DNA of 8,461 nucleotides from Rothia sp. (in: high G+C Gram-positive bacteria) (lineage in GTDB: Bacteria; Actinomycetota; Actinomycetes; Actinomycetales; Micrococcaceae). The stretch is taken from positions 1 to 8,461 of the forward strand of contig NZ_JABZXW010000076.1 in assembly GCF_015265375.1 (NCBI RefSeq). The letters are read 5' to 3'. Under the pieces are notes generated by a model that made no database searches, had not been told where the DNA came from, and saw only the letters and a program-made list of their open reading frames with translations. The position numbers and the translations under genes were made by a program. Positions 1 to 5,996 of this stretch are shown here, piece by piece (the first letter of the stretch is position 1; each line of letters opens with the position of its first letter).

Positions 1-83
1 GGATAGAACATCCAAAGCCGCCGCCTTTTGTCTTAAATGCCTGCTCGGTGGAAGAAACAGGGAACGCGTAGAGAACCTAGAAA

Positions 84-146
84 TGACTGCAGTTGGGAGG
101 TGACTACAGCTGGGAGGTGACTACAGCTGGGAGGTGACTACAGCTG
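84..146. repeat. 17-bp tandem repeat, about 3.7 copies, overlapping a stop codon
   Basis: Three full 17-bp units lie at 84-100, 101-117 and 118-134, and a 12-bp partial unit at 135-146. The consensus is TGACTACAGCTGGGAGG; copies 2 and 3 are identical and copy 1 differs at two positions. The last partial unit covers the final two codons (Gln-Leu) and the TAG stop of the leftward AI-2E gene, so on the minus strand each unit reads CAGCTGTAG followed by TCACCTCC. As 17 is not a multiple of 3, successive copies put this TAG in different frames. Each of copies 2-4 carries the palindrome CAGCTG, so neighbouring units could pair as short hairpins. On the plus strand the unit looks like a Shine-Dalgarno (GGGAGGTGA), but no gene follows it. 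There are no unique spacers, so this is not CRISPR. Confidence 0.93.
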
Positions 147-1424
147 ATCTTGGCGAGGAATGAACACCTCACGCACCAGAATCAGCATGGAAGCTGCCAC
201 CGGAATAGCAATCAGCGCACCCAGCACGCCCCAGAGCGCGCCACCGGCAGCCACCGAAATAATCGCAACACCGGCAGGAACCGAGACAGCGCGAGCCATA
301 ATACGCGGAGAAATCAGGTACGCCTCCACCTGCAAGTACAGGAAGTACGCCACCGCAAACCACAGCGCCAGACTCCAGTCCTGAGTCAGCAGAATCAGCG
401 AGGTCAAAATCAGCGCAATCACGCCACCAACCAGCGGAATGAACGCCAGAATCATAACGACCAAAGCCATCAACTGCGGGAAGCTAAAGCCCAAGAACAA
501 CATTATGAAGAATGCGAAGAGGGCGTTCAGAATGGCTACCATCGCCTGGCCCATCACGTAGTTACCCACCGACTCAGTAATCTTGTCGGTAATGTACTTG
601 ACGCGCACACGCTTAGACGCCGGCGCCAAACGCACACCCCACGCCTTAATCGTGTCCATTGACGTGAGGAAGTACAGGGACAGGAACAGCACAATAATCA
701 CGCCGGTCACGCTCTGCGCCAGGGTAGAACCCGCAGAAACCAGGCTCGACATGAAGCTATTGACCTGCGACGAAGAGAACGTTGATTCCAAGAACTTCGG
801 GACGTTCTCATTCACCCAGGTGCTGATGTCAAAACGCTGATCAAGCTCGTGGTACCAATCAGAATCAATCGTGTTCTGATAAATACCCGGCGCATACTGG
901 ACAAACTTAGACGCCTGCTCGCTAATGACCGGGCCAATCGTCATGACCAGGCCGGTCACAGCGCCAGCAAAACCAGCAAGCACAGCAATCACGCCGATAC
1001 CGCGCTTAATGCCCCAAGACTCCAGGCGGCGCACAATCGGGTCCAGACCCAGAGCAATGAAAATAGCGCCGGTCACCCAACCCACCAGGGCACCTACATT
1101 ATTGAAAATGTAGTAGGCGAAGAGCGCCAGACCCACGCCCACGGTCATGAGGAAACCAAAAGCGACCGGGTTATGCATCATCGAGGTCTTGCCGTTGCCG
1201 ACCACCTTCGGTGCGGGAGGCGCATCCTCAGAAGCGGAGGGGACCACCGGAATGGTATCTGTAGGAGGCATGGACGCGCGGCGGCGCTTGGAACGCACCT
1301 GGCTAATGCTCTCGGTTATCTCGCTGAAGGTCTCCGTTAGCTGATCGGTGAGGGATTCCTTCTTGCGTGTCTCGGAGGACGATGTCGTCTCTTCGGGAGC
1401 TGCTGAGGGTTTCTTCTCGCTCAT
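138..1424 (-). CDS. AI-2E family transporter (TqsA/PerM-like membrane protein)
   Basis: This 428-aa polytopic inner-membrane protein belongs to the AI-2E transporter family (Pfam PF01594, TqsA/PerM/YdiK group). Members have been linked to autoinducer-2 export or to sodium/proton antiport; the substrate cannot be told from sequence. Residues 1-84 are a hydrophilic tail rich in Ser, Thr, Glu and Pro, with a basic RSKRRR patch near 44-49. Hydrophobic segments follow near 86-106, 111-127, 142-166 and 233-254, and a dense block runs from about 289 to 418. The large polar stretch at about 168-232 is the typical extracytoplasmic insert of the family. Family-like motifs are FIPLVGG (328-334) and GALWGVLGALIAIPVAA (395-411). 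The ATG is preceded on the minus strand by AAGGA (TCCTT on plus, 1430-1434), five bases away, which supports this start. It is divergent from the ybbN-like gene. The tail is longer than in many homologues. Confidence is high for family, low for substrate. Confidence 0.9.
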   Translation of the reverse strand: MSEKKPSAAPEETTSSSETRKKESLTDQLTETFSEITESISQVRSKRRRASMPPTDTIPVVPSASEDAPPAPKVVGNGKTSMMHNPVAFGFLMTVGVGLALFAYYIFNNVGALVGWVTGAIFIALGLDPIVRRLESWGIKRGIGVIAVLAGFAGAVTGLVMTIGPVISEQASKFVQYAPGIYQNTIDSDWYHELDQRFDISTWVNENVPKFLESTFSSSQVNSFMSSLVSAGSTLAQSVTGVIIVLFLSLYFLTSMDTIKAWGVRLAPASKRVRVKYITDKITESVGNYVMGQAMVAILNALFAFFIMLFLGFSFPQLMALVVMILAFIPLVGGVIALILTSLILLTQDWSLALWFAVAYFLYLQVEAYLISPRIMARAVSVPAGVAIISVAAGGALWGVLGALIAIPVAASMLILVREVFIPRQDQL

Positions 1425-1435
1425 GCTCTTCCTTT

Positions 1436-1450
1436 CCGGAACATTTCCGG
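1436..1450 (-). promoter_or_regulatory. Palindrome in the AI-2E gene leader
   Basis: CCGGAA, CAT, TTCCGG is a perfect 6-bp inverted repeat with a 3-base centre. It sits just upstream of the AI-2E gene RBS (1430-1434 on minus), downstream of the likely transcription start. It could be a repressor site or a small mRNA hairpin next to the RBS. No regulator gene is adjacent to suggest which protein would bind. Confidence 0.45.
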
Positions 1451-1471
1451 GTATTTTTTCTCTACTGTGCC

Positions 1472-1477
1472 ATTCTA
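1472..1477 (-). promoter_or_regulatory. Candidate -10 box for the AI-2E gene
   Basis: Read on the minus strand this is TAGAAT, one mismatch from TATAAT. It would place transcription start near 1465 and give a leader of about 40 bases. I find no convincing -35 hexamer at the expected distance, which is common for actinobacterial promoters but weakens the call. Confidence 0.35.
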
Positions 1478-1656
1478 CCGGCTGGTTTACTTTGTTACGG
1501 CGTCAGCAGTGAAGCCCAAGGGCGAATCCCAGGGCAGGGGAGCGCAAGTGGGAGAGGTATCTGCGCGCTGTTCAAGGATTAGCCTAAGCGCTAGTCCCGG
1601 CATGAGCTCAGAGCGTAGGCGGCAGGGAACGCGCGCTCGCAACGGCGCATTGTGGG

Positions 1657-1662
1657 GATAAT
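1657..1662 (+). promoter_or_regulatory. Candidate -10 box for the ybbN-like gene
   Basis: GATAAT in the context TGTGGGGATAAT resembles a -10 element about 70 bases before the start codon. There is no clear -35 hexamer. It is the best A/T-rich box in this otherwise GC-rich stretch, but the call is weak. Confidence 0.25.
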
Positions 1663-1730
1663 AGAGGAAGGAACGCGTGAAGGATCTAGCCTGCACGCAA
1701 CAATAGGTACAGAACGTAAAGGAGCCCAGG

Positions 1731-2729
1731 ATGAGCATTATTTTTGATCCGGCAGACCGCGGCGCATCCCAGAACGCGGCACAGGGTAACGTCGCGCAGG
1801 GTGGTGCAGCGCAGAACGGGGTAGCGCCGGAGATTCCCGCCTCCGTACGCAACGCCATGGAACTGAACCCCAACGCGGCACAGTCTGCTGGCGAACAGGG
1901 CGGCGAGCAGACCCCCTCCGCCCCCACCTGGCGTTACGAGGTCAACACCCCCGAAGAGTTCCAGAAGTTCGTGCAGCTTTCCAGCCAGGGTGCCGTGATT
2001 TTTGCGCTCTACGCGCCGCACTCGCCCTCCTCTCTGCAGATGCTCGAAGGCGTGCAGAAGCTCGTTGACTCCGCCGCAGGTAGCATGATTTGCGCCGCCG
2101 TGGACGTCACCAAGCTCCCCGAAGCTGCCCAGGCATTCGGCGTGAGCGGCGTGCCCGCGGGTGTTGCTGTTCTGGCGGGCCGCCCGGCACCGATTTACAC
2201 CGGCCCGGTCAGCGCAGAAGACCTCGGCGATGTGCTCTCTCAGGTTCTGCAGCTCGCGGCACAGTACCAGCTGCCCGGCGGCTTTGACCCGGTCGTTCCT
2301 GACGACGAAAAGCCCCTGCCGCCCCTGCATGCCGAAGCCGTCGCCGCCCTTGACCGCGGCGACCTGGAGGGCGCCCGCGCCGCATACCGCAAGGCAATCA
2401 CCGAGAACCCCGGCGATAAGGAAGCGAAGCTCGGCCTGGAACAGGTTGAACTGCTCGCCCGCGTGAAGGACCTGGACATGGCAACCGAACGTGCGGCGGC
2501 CGCGGCAGATCCCATGAACATTGACGCCGCGTTCAACGTAGCCGACCTGGACCTGGTCGGTGGTCACGTGGAGGACGCATACAACCGTCTGCTGCGCCTG
2601 TTCAGCGCGGTAGGTCCCGACGATAAGGCGCGTGTGCGCGAGCGCCTCGTGCAGCTCTTCGACGTGGTGGGTGCATCTGACCCGCGCACCGTCAAGGCGC
2701 GTGCGGCGCTGACCATGGCGCTGTTCTAA
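1731..2729 (+). CDS. ybbN: YbbN/CnoX-like co-chaperone: thioredoxin fold plus TPR-like region
   Basis: This 332-aa cytoplasmic protein has the layout of the YbbN (CnoX) family, whose E. coli member is a holdase that hands clients to GroEL and DnaK. Residues 1-63 are a low-complexity tail rich in Gln, Asn, Ala and Gly. Residues 66-180 form a thioredoxin fold: the FALYAPHSPSSLQM segment (91-104) aligns with the active-site region, DVTKLPEAAQAFGVSGVPAGV follows, and Pro142 is the expected cis-proline. The CxxC is replaced by Ser98-Pro-Ser-Ser101 and the only cysteine is Cys121, so it should not be a disulfide oxidoreductase. Residues 199-245 are helical and TPR-like (AVAALDRGDLEGARAAYRKAITENPGD), and the tail from about 264 (FNVADLDLVGGHVEDAYNRLL..., then KARAALTMALF) matches the family C-terminus. 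RBS AAAGGAG at 1718-1724 lies six bases before ATG. It appears monocistronic, ending at the 2810-2870 terminator. Confidence 0.88.
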   Translation: MSIIFDPADRGASQNAAQGNVAQGGAAQNGVAPEIPASVRNAMELNPNAAQSAGEQGGEQTPSAPTWRYEVNTPEEFQKFVQLSSQGAVIFALYAPHSPSSLQMLEGVQKLVDSAAGSMICAAVDVTKLPEAAQAFGVSGVPAGVAVLAGRPAPIYTGPVSAEDLGDVLSQVLQLAAQYQLPGGFDPVVPDDEKPLPPLHAEAVAALDRGDLEGARAAYRKAITENPGDKEAKLGLEQVELLARVKDLDMATERAAAAADPMNIDAAFNVADLDLVGGHVEDAYNRLLRLFSAVGPDDKARVRERLVQLFDVVGASDPRTVKARAALTMALF

Positions 2730-2809
2730 AAATAGCTGTCACCCGGGAAACGTCATGAGCCGGTCTAGCTAGCTCTGGCTAATCTAGGCGGCTGAAACGT
2801 TGAATACGG

Positions 2810-2870
2810 ACGGGCTATCGTCTACCCCTGCACTCGGGCTGCGGGGTAGGCGGTAGCCCGTTCTGTTTTT
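2810..2870 (+). terminator. Strong intrinsic terminator after the ybbN-like gene
   Basis: The arms 2810-2828 and 2843-2861 pair over 19 positions (ACGGGCTA...CTACCCC with GGGGTAG...TAGCCCGT), with two positions pairing as G-U. The loop is 14 bases. A T-rich tract TTCTGTTTTT follows directly at 2861-2870. This is a textbook Rho-independent terminator and isolates the ybbN-like gene from the ABC operon. Confidence 0.93.
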
Positions 2871-2922
2871 GCAGTTTTTGGCGGTTTTGAGGGTGGGGAG
2901 AACGGCCAGCCCAATCTGACAG

Positions 2923-2942
2923 ATAGCGCGCTAGGACGCTAT
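2923..2942. promoter_or_regulatory. Operator-like dyads upstream of the ABC operon
   Basis: Two nested symmetries overlap here. TAGCGCGCTA at 2924-2933 is a perfect 10-bp palindrome. ATAGCG at 2923-2928 is also an inverted match to CGCTAT at 2937-2942, with an 8-base spacer. Such symmetry about 110 bases upstream of the start codon could be a transcription-factor site, but no cognate regulator gene lies in the window. Confidence 0.35.
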
Positions 2943-3011
2943 ATGTAGAGCCCCGGAATGTCCATATACTGCATGACGGATGCGTAATATGCGGGTTTTA
3001 TAGCCAAAGCC

Positions 3012-3027
3012 TGTAGACCTTTCTACA
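3012..3027. promoter_or_regulatory. Inverted repeat TGTAGA-N4-TCTACA just upstream of the ABC operon start
   Basis: The 6-bp arms are perfect, at 3012-3017 and 3022-3027, with a CCTT spacer. If TAGGGT (3035-3040) is the -10, this dyad fills the -35 and spacer region, the classic place for a repressor. Short perfect dyads of this size are the form bound by GntR-type repressors that often control two-gene exporters; that link is an inference. Confidence 0.4.
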
Positions 3028-3034
3028 AGGGTGA

Positions 3035-3046
3035 TAGGGTGAAAAT
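3035..3046 (+). promoter_or_regulatory. Start-proximal element: RBS or leaderless -10 for the ABC ATPase
   Basis: TAGGGT at 3035-3040 ends six bases before the ATG at 3047. That is the spacing of a -10 (TANNNT) for a leaderless transcript beginning at the ATG, a common arrangement in actinobacteria. The same bases also give AGGG at 3036-3039, seven bases before the ATG, usable as a modest ribosome binding site. Sequence alone does not separate the two readings. Confidence 0.4.
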
Positions 3047-4063
3047 ATGAACACTAGTCACTTTCCCCAGGACCCGAACCCGCAAGAACCAGGTTCACCG
3101 CAGAACCCGGTACAAGAGACCAGCCCGGTACAAGAGACCGCAGTAGAGGCAACCCCCGCCGCGGCAGTACCTCAAGCTATAGTCCCCGAATTTGCAGCGC
3201 CGGAAGCTACAAACCTCGAGCCTGCAGCTCCAGAAGCTGTAGTTCCCGCATCGGTAGCACCGCAGCTACCCGTCACCCCGCAGACCGCACCGACCGCTGG
3301 CGCCCGCCCCGCCATCGAAATCCGCGGCCTCACCAAGGCATTCGGTCAGAAGGTCGCCGTCGACCGCATCAACCTCGACATCCCCTCCGGATCCTTCTAC
3401 GGACTGGTCGGCCGCAACGGTGCCGGTAAAACCACCACCATCTCCATGGTCACCGGCATGCTCAAGCCCAACGAAGGCACCGCATACGTGCGCGGCATCG
3501 ACATGTGGACCGACCCGCTCAAAGCCAAGGCACACCTGGGCGTGCTGCCCGACGGCGTGCACCTCTTCGACAAGCTCACCGGCGAGCAGCTCATCACCTA
3601 CTCCGGCTACCTGCACGGAATCGATAAGGAAACCGTCGCCTCCCGCGTTAAGGATCTGCTCGCGGCCATGGACCTGACCGACGCTGCGGGTCGTGCCGTT
3701 GCCGACTACTCCGCCGGTATGACCAAGAAGATTGCGCTCGCCGCCGCTCTCGTTCACGCGCCCTCCGTATTGATCCTGGATGAGCCTTTCGAAGCGGTCG
3801 ACCCGGTTTCTGCCGCCAATATTCAGGACATTCTGCGTGGCTTCGTTGCCTCCGGCGGAACTGTCATTATCTCCTCGCACGTGATGGACCTCGTCCAGCG
3901 CCTGTGCGACCACGTAGCCGTCATGGACTCCGGCCGTATTCTCGCCGCCGGAACCGTCGACGAAGTACGCGCCGGCGTGAGCCTTGAAGAACGATTTGTG
4001 CAGCTGGTCGGCGGCCGCACCTCCTCGGAAGGATTGTCATGGTTGGGCACCTCGTCTCACTAA
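3047..4063 (+). CDS. ABC transporter ATP-binding protein with Pro/Ala/Glu-rich N-terminal extension
   Basis: This 338-aa protein is the nucleotide-binding subunit that powers the membrane partner encoded next. Residues 1-87 are a low-complexity extension of Pro, Ala, Glu, Val and Thr, including PVQETS-PVQETA at 21-32. The ATPase domain starts near PAIEIRGLTKAFG (88-100). It has Walker A GRNGAGKTT (122-130, Lys128), signature YSAGMTKK (221-228) in place of LSGGQ, Walker B LILDEP (242-247, Glu246 catalytic), D-loop region EAVDP (249-253) and H-loop His278. The usual Q-loop glutamine is not obvious; LPDGVHLFDKLTG occupies that area (167-179), a form I recall from related exporter ATPases. No ATG, GTG or TTG codon lies in frame between the start and the domain, so the extension is part of the gene. 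The 3' end overlaps the permease gene by 25 bp. The SAGMTKK signature suggests an ABC-2-like exporter ATPase; substrate unknown. Confidence 0.9.
   Translation: MNTSHFPQDPNPQEPGSPQNPVQETSPVQETAVEATPAAAVPQAIVPEFAAPEATNLEPAAPEAVVPASVAPQLPVTPQTAPTAGARPAIEIRGLTKAFGQKVAVDRINLDIPSGSFYGLVGRNGAGKTTTISMVTGMLKPNEGTAYVRGIDMWTDPLKAKAHLGVLPDGVHLFDKLTGEQLITYSGYLHGIDKETVASRVKDLLAAMDLTDAAGRAVADYSAGMTKKIALAAALVHAPSVLILDEPFEAVDPVSAANIQDILRGFVASGGTVIISSHVMDLVQRLCDHVAVMDSGRILAAGTVDEVRAGVSLEERFVQLVGGRTSSEGLSWLGTSSH
3106..3141 (+). repeat. 18-bp in-frame tandem duplication in the ABC ATPase extension
   Basis: Two adjacent 18-bp units start at 3106 and 3124. Their first 16 bases (CCCGGTACAAGAGACC) are identical and only the last two differ. 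Each adds six residues, PVQETS then PVQETA. The near-identity, including synonymous positions, suggests a recent duplication. Confidence 0.92.
4028..4041 (+). promoter_or_regulatory. Internal RBS and overlapping start of the permease gene
   Basis: AAGGA at 4029-4033 lies five bases before the permease ATG at 4039-4041, inside the last codons of the ATPase gene, whose stop is at 4061-4063. This 25-bp overlap in different frames implies translational coupling and fixes the permease start. Confidence 0.8.
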
Positions 4064-5715
4064 AGTGGCAGTATGTGCTCGCTTCCTTCCGCCGCAGCAT
4101 CTGGGCACTGATCGGCCTGATTTTTGCGGCGCTCTACGCGGGCGGTATGCTCTTCGGCCTCGGCTCCGCATACTTTATCGCTAACTCGGAGGTACCCGAA
4201 TACGGTCAGCTCGGAACCCTCCTGGTAGGCGCGGTTATTGCGCTCGCCTGGGCTATTGTCCCCATTTTCTTTAGCGGACTGGACGGCACCTTGGACGAGA
4301 GCCGATTCGTGCTCTTCCCCATCAAACCCTCCACCCTGCAGAAGGGCCAGTTCCTCGGCGGGTTCGTGGGTATCCCCGGCATCGCCAGCATCATTGCCGT
4401 GCTGCTGGGCGCTATCACGTTTATATCGCAGCCGCTCGCGCTGGTCGTGTACCTCATCTGCTGCGTGCTCGGCCTTGCGAACCTCATGGTGTGGGCGCGC
4501 CTCGCTAACCGCCTGGGCATGGCGCTGAACGATAACCCGCGCATCGCCAACACCCTGATGATCGTTGCCATGCTACTGATGATGAGCGCCGGCTTTATCT
4601 TCGGTGGAACGATAACCTACCTGACCAAGCACTGGGAAGAGGTGCTGCCCTACCTGCCGTGGCTCAGCGTGACCCCCTTCGGCTCCGCGTTTGCGGTGCC
4701 CTACTTTATGGCGAGCGGCAATATGGGCGCCGCCCTTGGCTGCCTGGCTCTGACCCTCGTCTACCTGGTCGGCGGTTGGTGGCTGTGGGGTAAGAACCTG
4801 GCACGCTCCATGGCGAATGTGGGCGGTAGCGCCCACCACGCCAGCGCTGCCGAAGTCGCTGCAGGCGATTTGGGCCTGTTTGCACGGTTCCCCGCAACCC
4901 CGCGTGGCGCCGTGGCAGCACGAACCCTGCACTCATTCATGAAAGACAACCGTCTGCAGTTGCTAACCGTAAGCACCGCCATGCTTTACCTGATACTGAC
5001 GGTGGGCATGCCGCTGTTCCTGAGCTCTGTAGGGTCCGTTAAAACTCATGTTGATTTTAATGGCATCAACGCGGCTGAAGCCAACCAGATTATCAATAGC
5101 GGCGTCATGCAGCTCTTCGGATTCTGGATGTACTTCTGCACCGTTTTCACCGGCTACTACATGTGCTACCTCGTCTCCTACGACAACACCGCATTCAGCC
5201 TGCATGTGCTCTCCCCGCTACGCGGTATTGACGATCGTCTCGGCCGTCTTTGGGGTTACAGCATCCTGATGGTTCCGGTCGTGGTGGTGATGATTTTTGT
5301 TGCCTGCGTAGCCAACGGACACTTGGAACTCGTCCCCATTGTGCTGATGCACCAGCTGGGCGTGTTCGCTGCGGCGGCTGGTATGGGCTGTGTGCTGGAT
5401 ACCTTCATCAGTCCGCCCGTGGCGCCTCCCGGGGCTAACCCGTTTAAGAACCCGAAGAATACTGACGGCTTTGCTAAGCAACTGCTGCTGATGCTCTCTA
5501 TATTTCTGGTGATGCTCAGTGCCCTGCCCGGCGGTATCTCCGTTGTCGTGTATATTTTCGTCACGCAGGATGTGCTGACCCTCGTCTATGGTGGCTTGAT
5601 TCAGCTGCTGATTGGTGCCGCGCTGCTCGTGGGCGGCGTGGCGTGGGGCGGTCACCGCTACGACAAGGTCAGCTCCAAGATGCTGGAGCGTGTGGCACGC
5701 TTCCAGGCAAACTAG
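4039..5715 (+). CDS. ABC transporter permease (large two-half membrane subunit)
   Basis: This 558-aa integral membrane protein is the partner of the upstream ATPase. Hydrophobic segments lie near 21-46, 58-80, 108-131, 133-152, 170-193, 232-250, 308-330, 356-380, 405-425, 432-455, 481-506 and 513-537, so about twelve spans. A cytoplasmic-looking linker with HHASAAEVAAGDLGLFARFP (about 266-285) divides it into two halves, each opening with a basic, aromatic helix (VSLKWQYVLASFRR at 6-19; RTLHSFMKDNRLQLL at 295-309). That suggests an internal duplication or a fused two-permease unit. There is no signal peptide and no large extracellular domain as in MacB/FtsX types. It resembles the poorly characterised ~500-aa actinobacterial ABC-2-like permeases paired with SAGMTKK ATPases. 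Substrate is unknown; drug, peptide or lipid export are all possible. A terminator follows about 35 bases after the stop. Confidence 0.87.
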   Translation: MVGHLVSLKWQYVLASFRRSIWALIGLIFAALYAGGMLFGLGSAYFIANSEVPEYGQLGTLLVGAVIALAWAIVPIFFSGLDGTLDESRFVLFPIKPSTLQKGQFLGGFVGIPGIASIIAVLLGAITFISQPLALVVYLICCVLGLANLMVWARLANRLGMALNDNPRIANTLMIVAMLLMMSAGFIFGGTITYLTKHWEEVLPYLPWLSVTPFGSAFAVPYFMASGNMGAALGCLALTLVYLVGGWWLWGKNLARSMANVGGSAHHASAAEVAAGDLGLFARFPATPRGAVAARTLHSFMKDNRLQLLTVSTAMLYLILTVGMPLFLSSVGSVKTHVDFNGINAAEANQIINSGVMQLFGFWMYFCTVFTGYYMCYLVSYDNTAFSLHVLSPLRGIDDRLGRLWGYSILMVPVVVVMIFVACVANGHLELVPIVLMHQLGVFAAAAGMGCVLDTFISPPVAPPGANPFKNPKNTDGFAKQLLLMLSIFLVMLSALPGGISVVVYIFVTQDVLTLVYGGLIQLLIGAALLVGGVAWGGHRYDKVSSKMLERVARFQAN

Positions 5716-5750
5716 CAAGAGTCGAAGCTCTAGCACATCAGGAATAAAAG

Positions 5751-5798
5751 AGAAGGGTTCCGTGTTAGGTACTAAGCCTGGCGTGGAACCCCTTTTCT
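5751..5798 (+). terminator. Probable intrinsic terminator after the ABC operon
   Basis: GGGTTCC (5755-5761) pairs perfectly with GGAACCC (5785-5791). The stem continues through A/T pairs after a single bulged C at 5792, and TTTTCT follows at 5793-5798. The 23-base loop contains a small TTAG-GTA-CTAA hairpin. The A-rich left flank (ATAAAAGAGAA) could also pair with the T tract, so weak bidirectional activity is possible. Confidence 0.75.
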
Positions 5799-5914
5799 GT
5801 GCCGCCCGAACTTCTAGCGGAAAGAAGCTCACCGCAATACCTAAGAGTCTATGGCCCAGCTGTGGTCTACCTCCATATTGACCGCCCGGGGGTCCAGCAC
5901 CTCCCAATAGCTAC

Positions 5915-5920
5915 TAAAAT
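5915..5920 (+). promoter_or_regulatory. Candidate -10 box for the DUF3039 gene
   Basis: TAAAAT differs from TATAAT at one base and lies 76 bases before the ATG. No good -35 sits at 16-18 bases; the only TTGACC (5878-5883) is 31 bases away, too far. Transcription would begin near 5927, just ahead of the hairpin at 5930-5954. Confidence 0.4.
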
Positions 5921-5929
5921 AGATAAGGC

Positions 5930-5954
5930 GCCGACCGCCCACCCATGCGGCGGC
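5930..5954 (+). promoter_or_regulatory. GC-rich hairpin at the 5' end of the DUF3039 leader
   Basis: GCCG-A-CCGC (5930-5938) pairs with GCGGCGGC (5947-5954): eight G-C pairs with one bulged A and an 8-base loop. No T tract follows, so it is not a standard terminator. It would sit at or near the very 5' end of the transcript, where such a stem can stabilise the mRNA; that role is an inference. Confidence 0.4.
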
Positions 5955-5996
5955 ACCCCTCACCCTATGTATCCCACCTCATCATCAAGGAGAAAC

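Larger units (their letters stand above)
1425..1730. other. Divergent intergenic region, no protein gene
   Basis: This 306-base gap separates the leftward AI-2E gene from the rightward ybbN-like gene, so it should hold both promoters. It contains the palindrome at 1436-1450, a minus-strand -10-like box at 1472-1477, a GC-rich imperfect hairpin (GCCTA-AG-CGCT at 1582-1592 with AGCGTAGGC at 1612-1620), a plus-strand GATAAT box at 1657-1662, a nine-codon possible ORF at 1677-1706 and the ybbN RBS. Open frames crossing it on either strand lack an RBS and have no recognisable domain. Confidence 0.7.
2730..3046. other. Intergenic region between the ybbN-like gene and the ABC operon
   Basis: This 317-base gap holds no protein gene. 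The first part is the ybbN 3' end: a weak hairpin (AGCCGG at 2758-2763 with CTGGCT at 2775-2780, loop containing AGCTAGCT), then the strong terminator at 2810-2870. The second part, 2871-3046, is the ABC operon control region. It contains the dyads at 2923-2942 and 3012-3027, several A/T-rich -10-like boxes (TATACT 2965-2970, TAATAT 2985-2990, TAGGGT 3035-3040) and a short inverted repeat GCAT-N5-ATGC at 2971-2983. Confidence 0.7.

Noticed and set aside
2..103. Open frame running in from the left edge on the plus strand (33 codons to TGA at 101-103)
   Set aside because: It ends inside the 17-bp repeat, has no recognisable protein signature, and its length is unremarkable for a GC-rich region; not enough to call a gene tail.
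84..146. CRISPR array
   Set aside because: Units are directly adjacent with no unique spacers and are only 17 bp.
150..662. Plus-strand open frames opposite the AI-2E gene
   Set aside because: They lie antisense to a clear membrane-protein gene, are rich in Arg, Asn, His and Gln as expected for shadow frames, and match no family.
1487..1927. Minus-strand frame over the intergenic region and the ybbN start
   Set aside because: Cys/Ala/Pro-rich translation with no domain, antisense to the ybbN-like gene at its 5' half, and no clear RBS.
1686..2567. Long minus-strand frame of 293 aa opposite the ybbN-like gene
   Set aside because: Third-position GC in the sense gene keeps the antisense frame open; the translation has no recognisable domain and the plus-strand product is a clear family member with a strong RBS.
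5799..5996. Upstream extension of the DUF3039 frame
   Set aside because: No RBS at the upstream ATG, sequence unlike the family, and it starts in the terminator of the ABC operon; the ATG at 5997 has a strong RBS.
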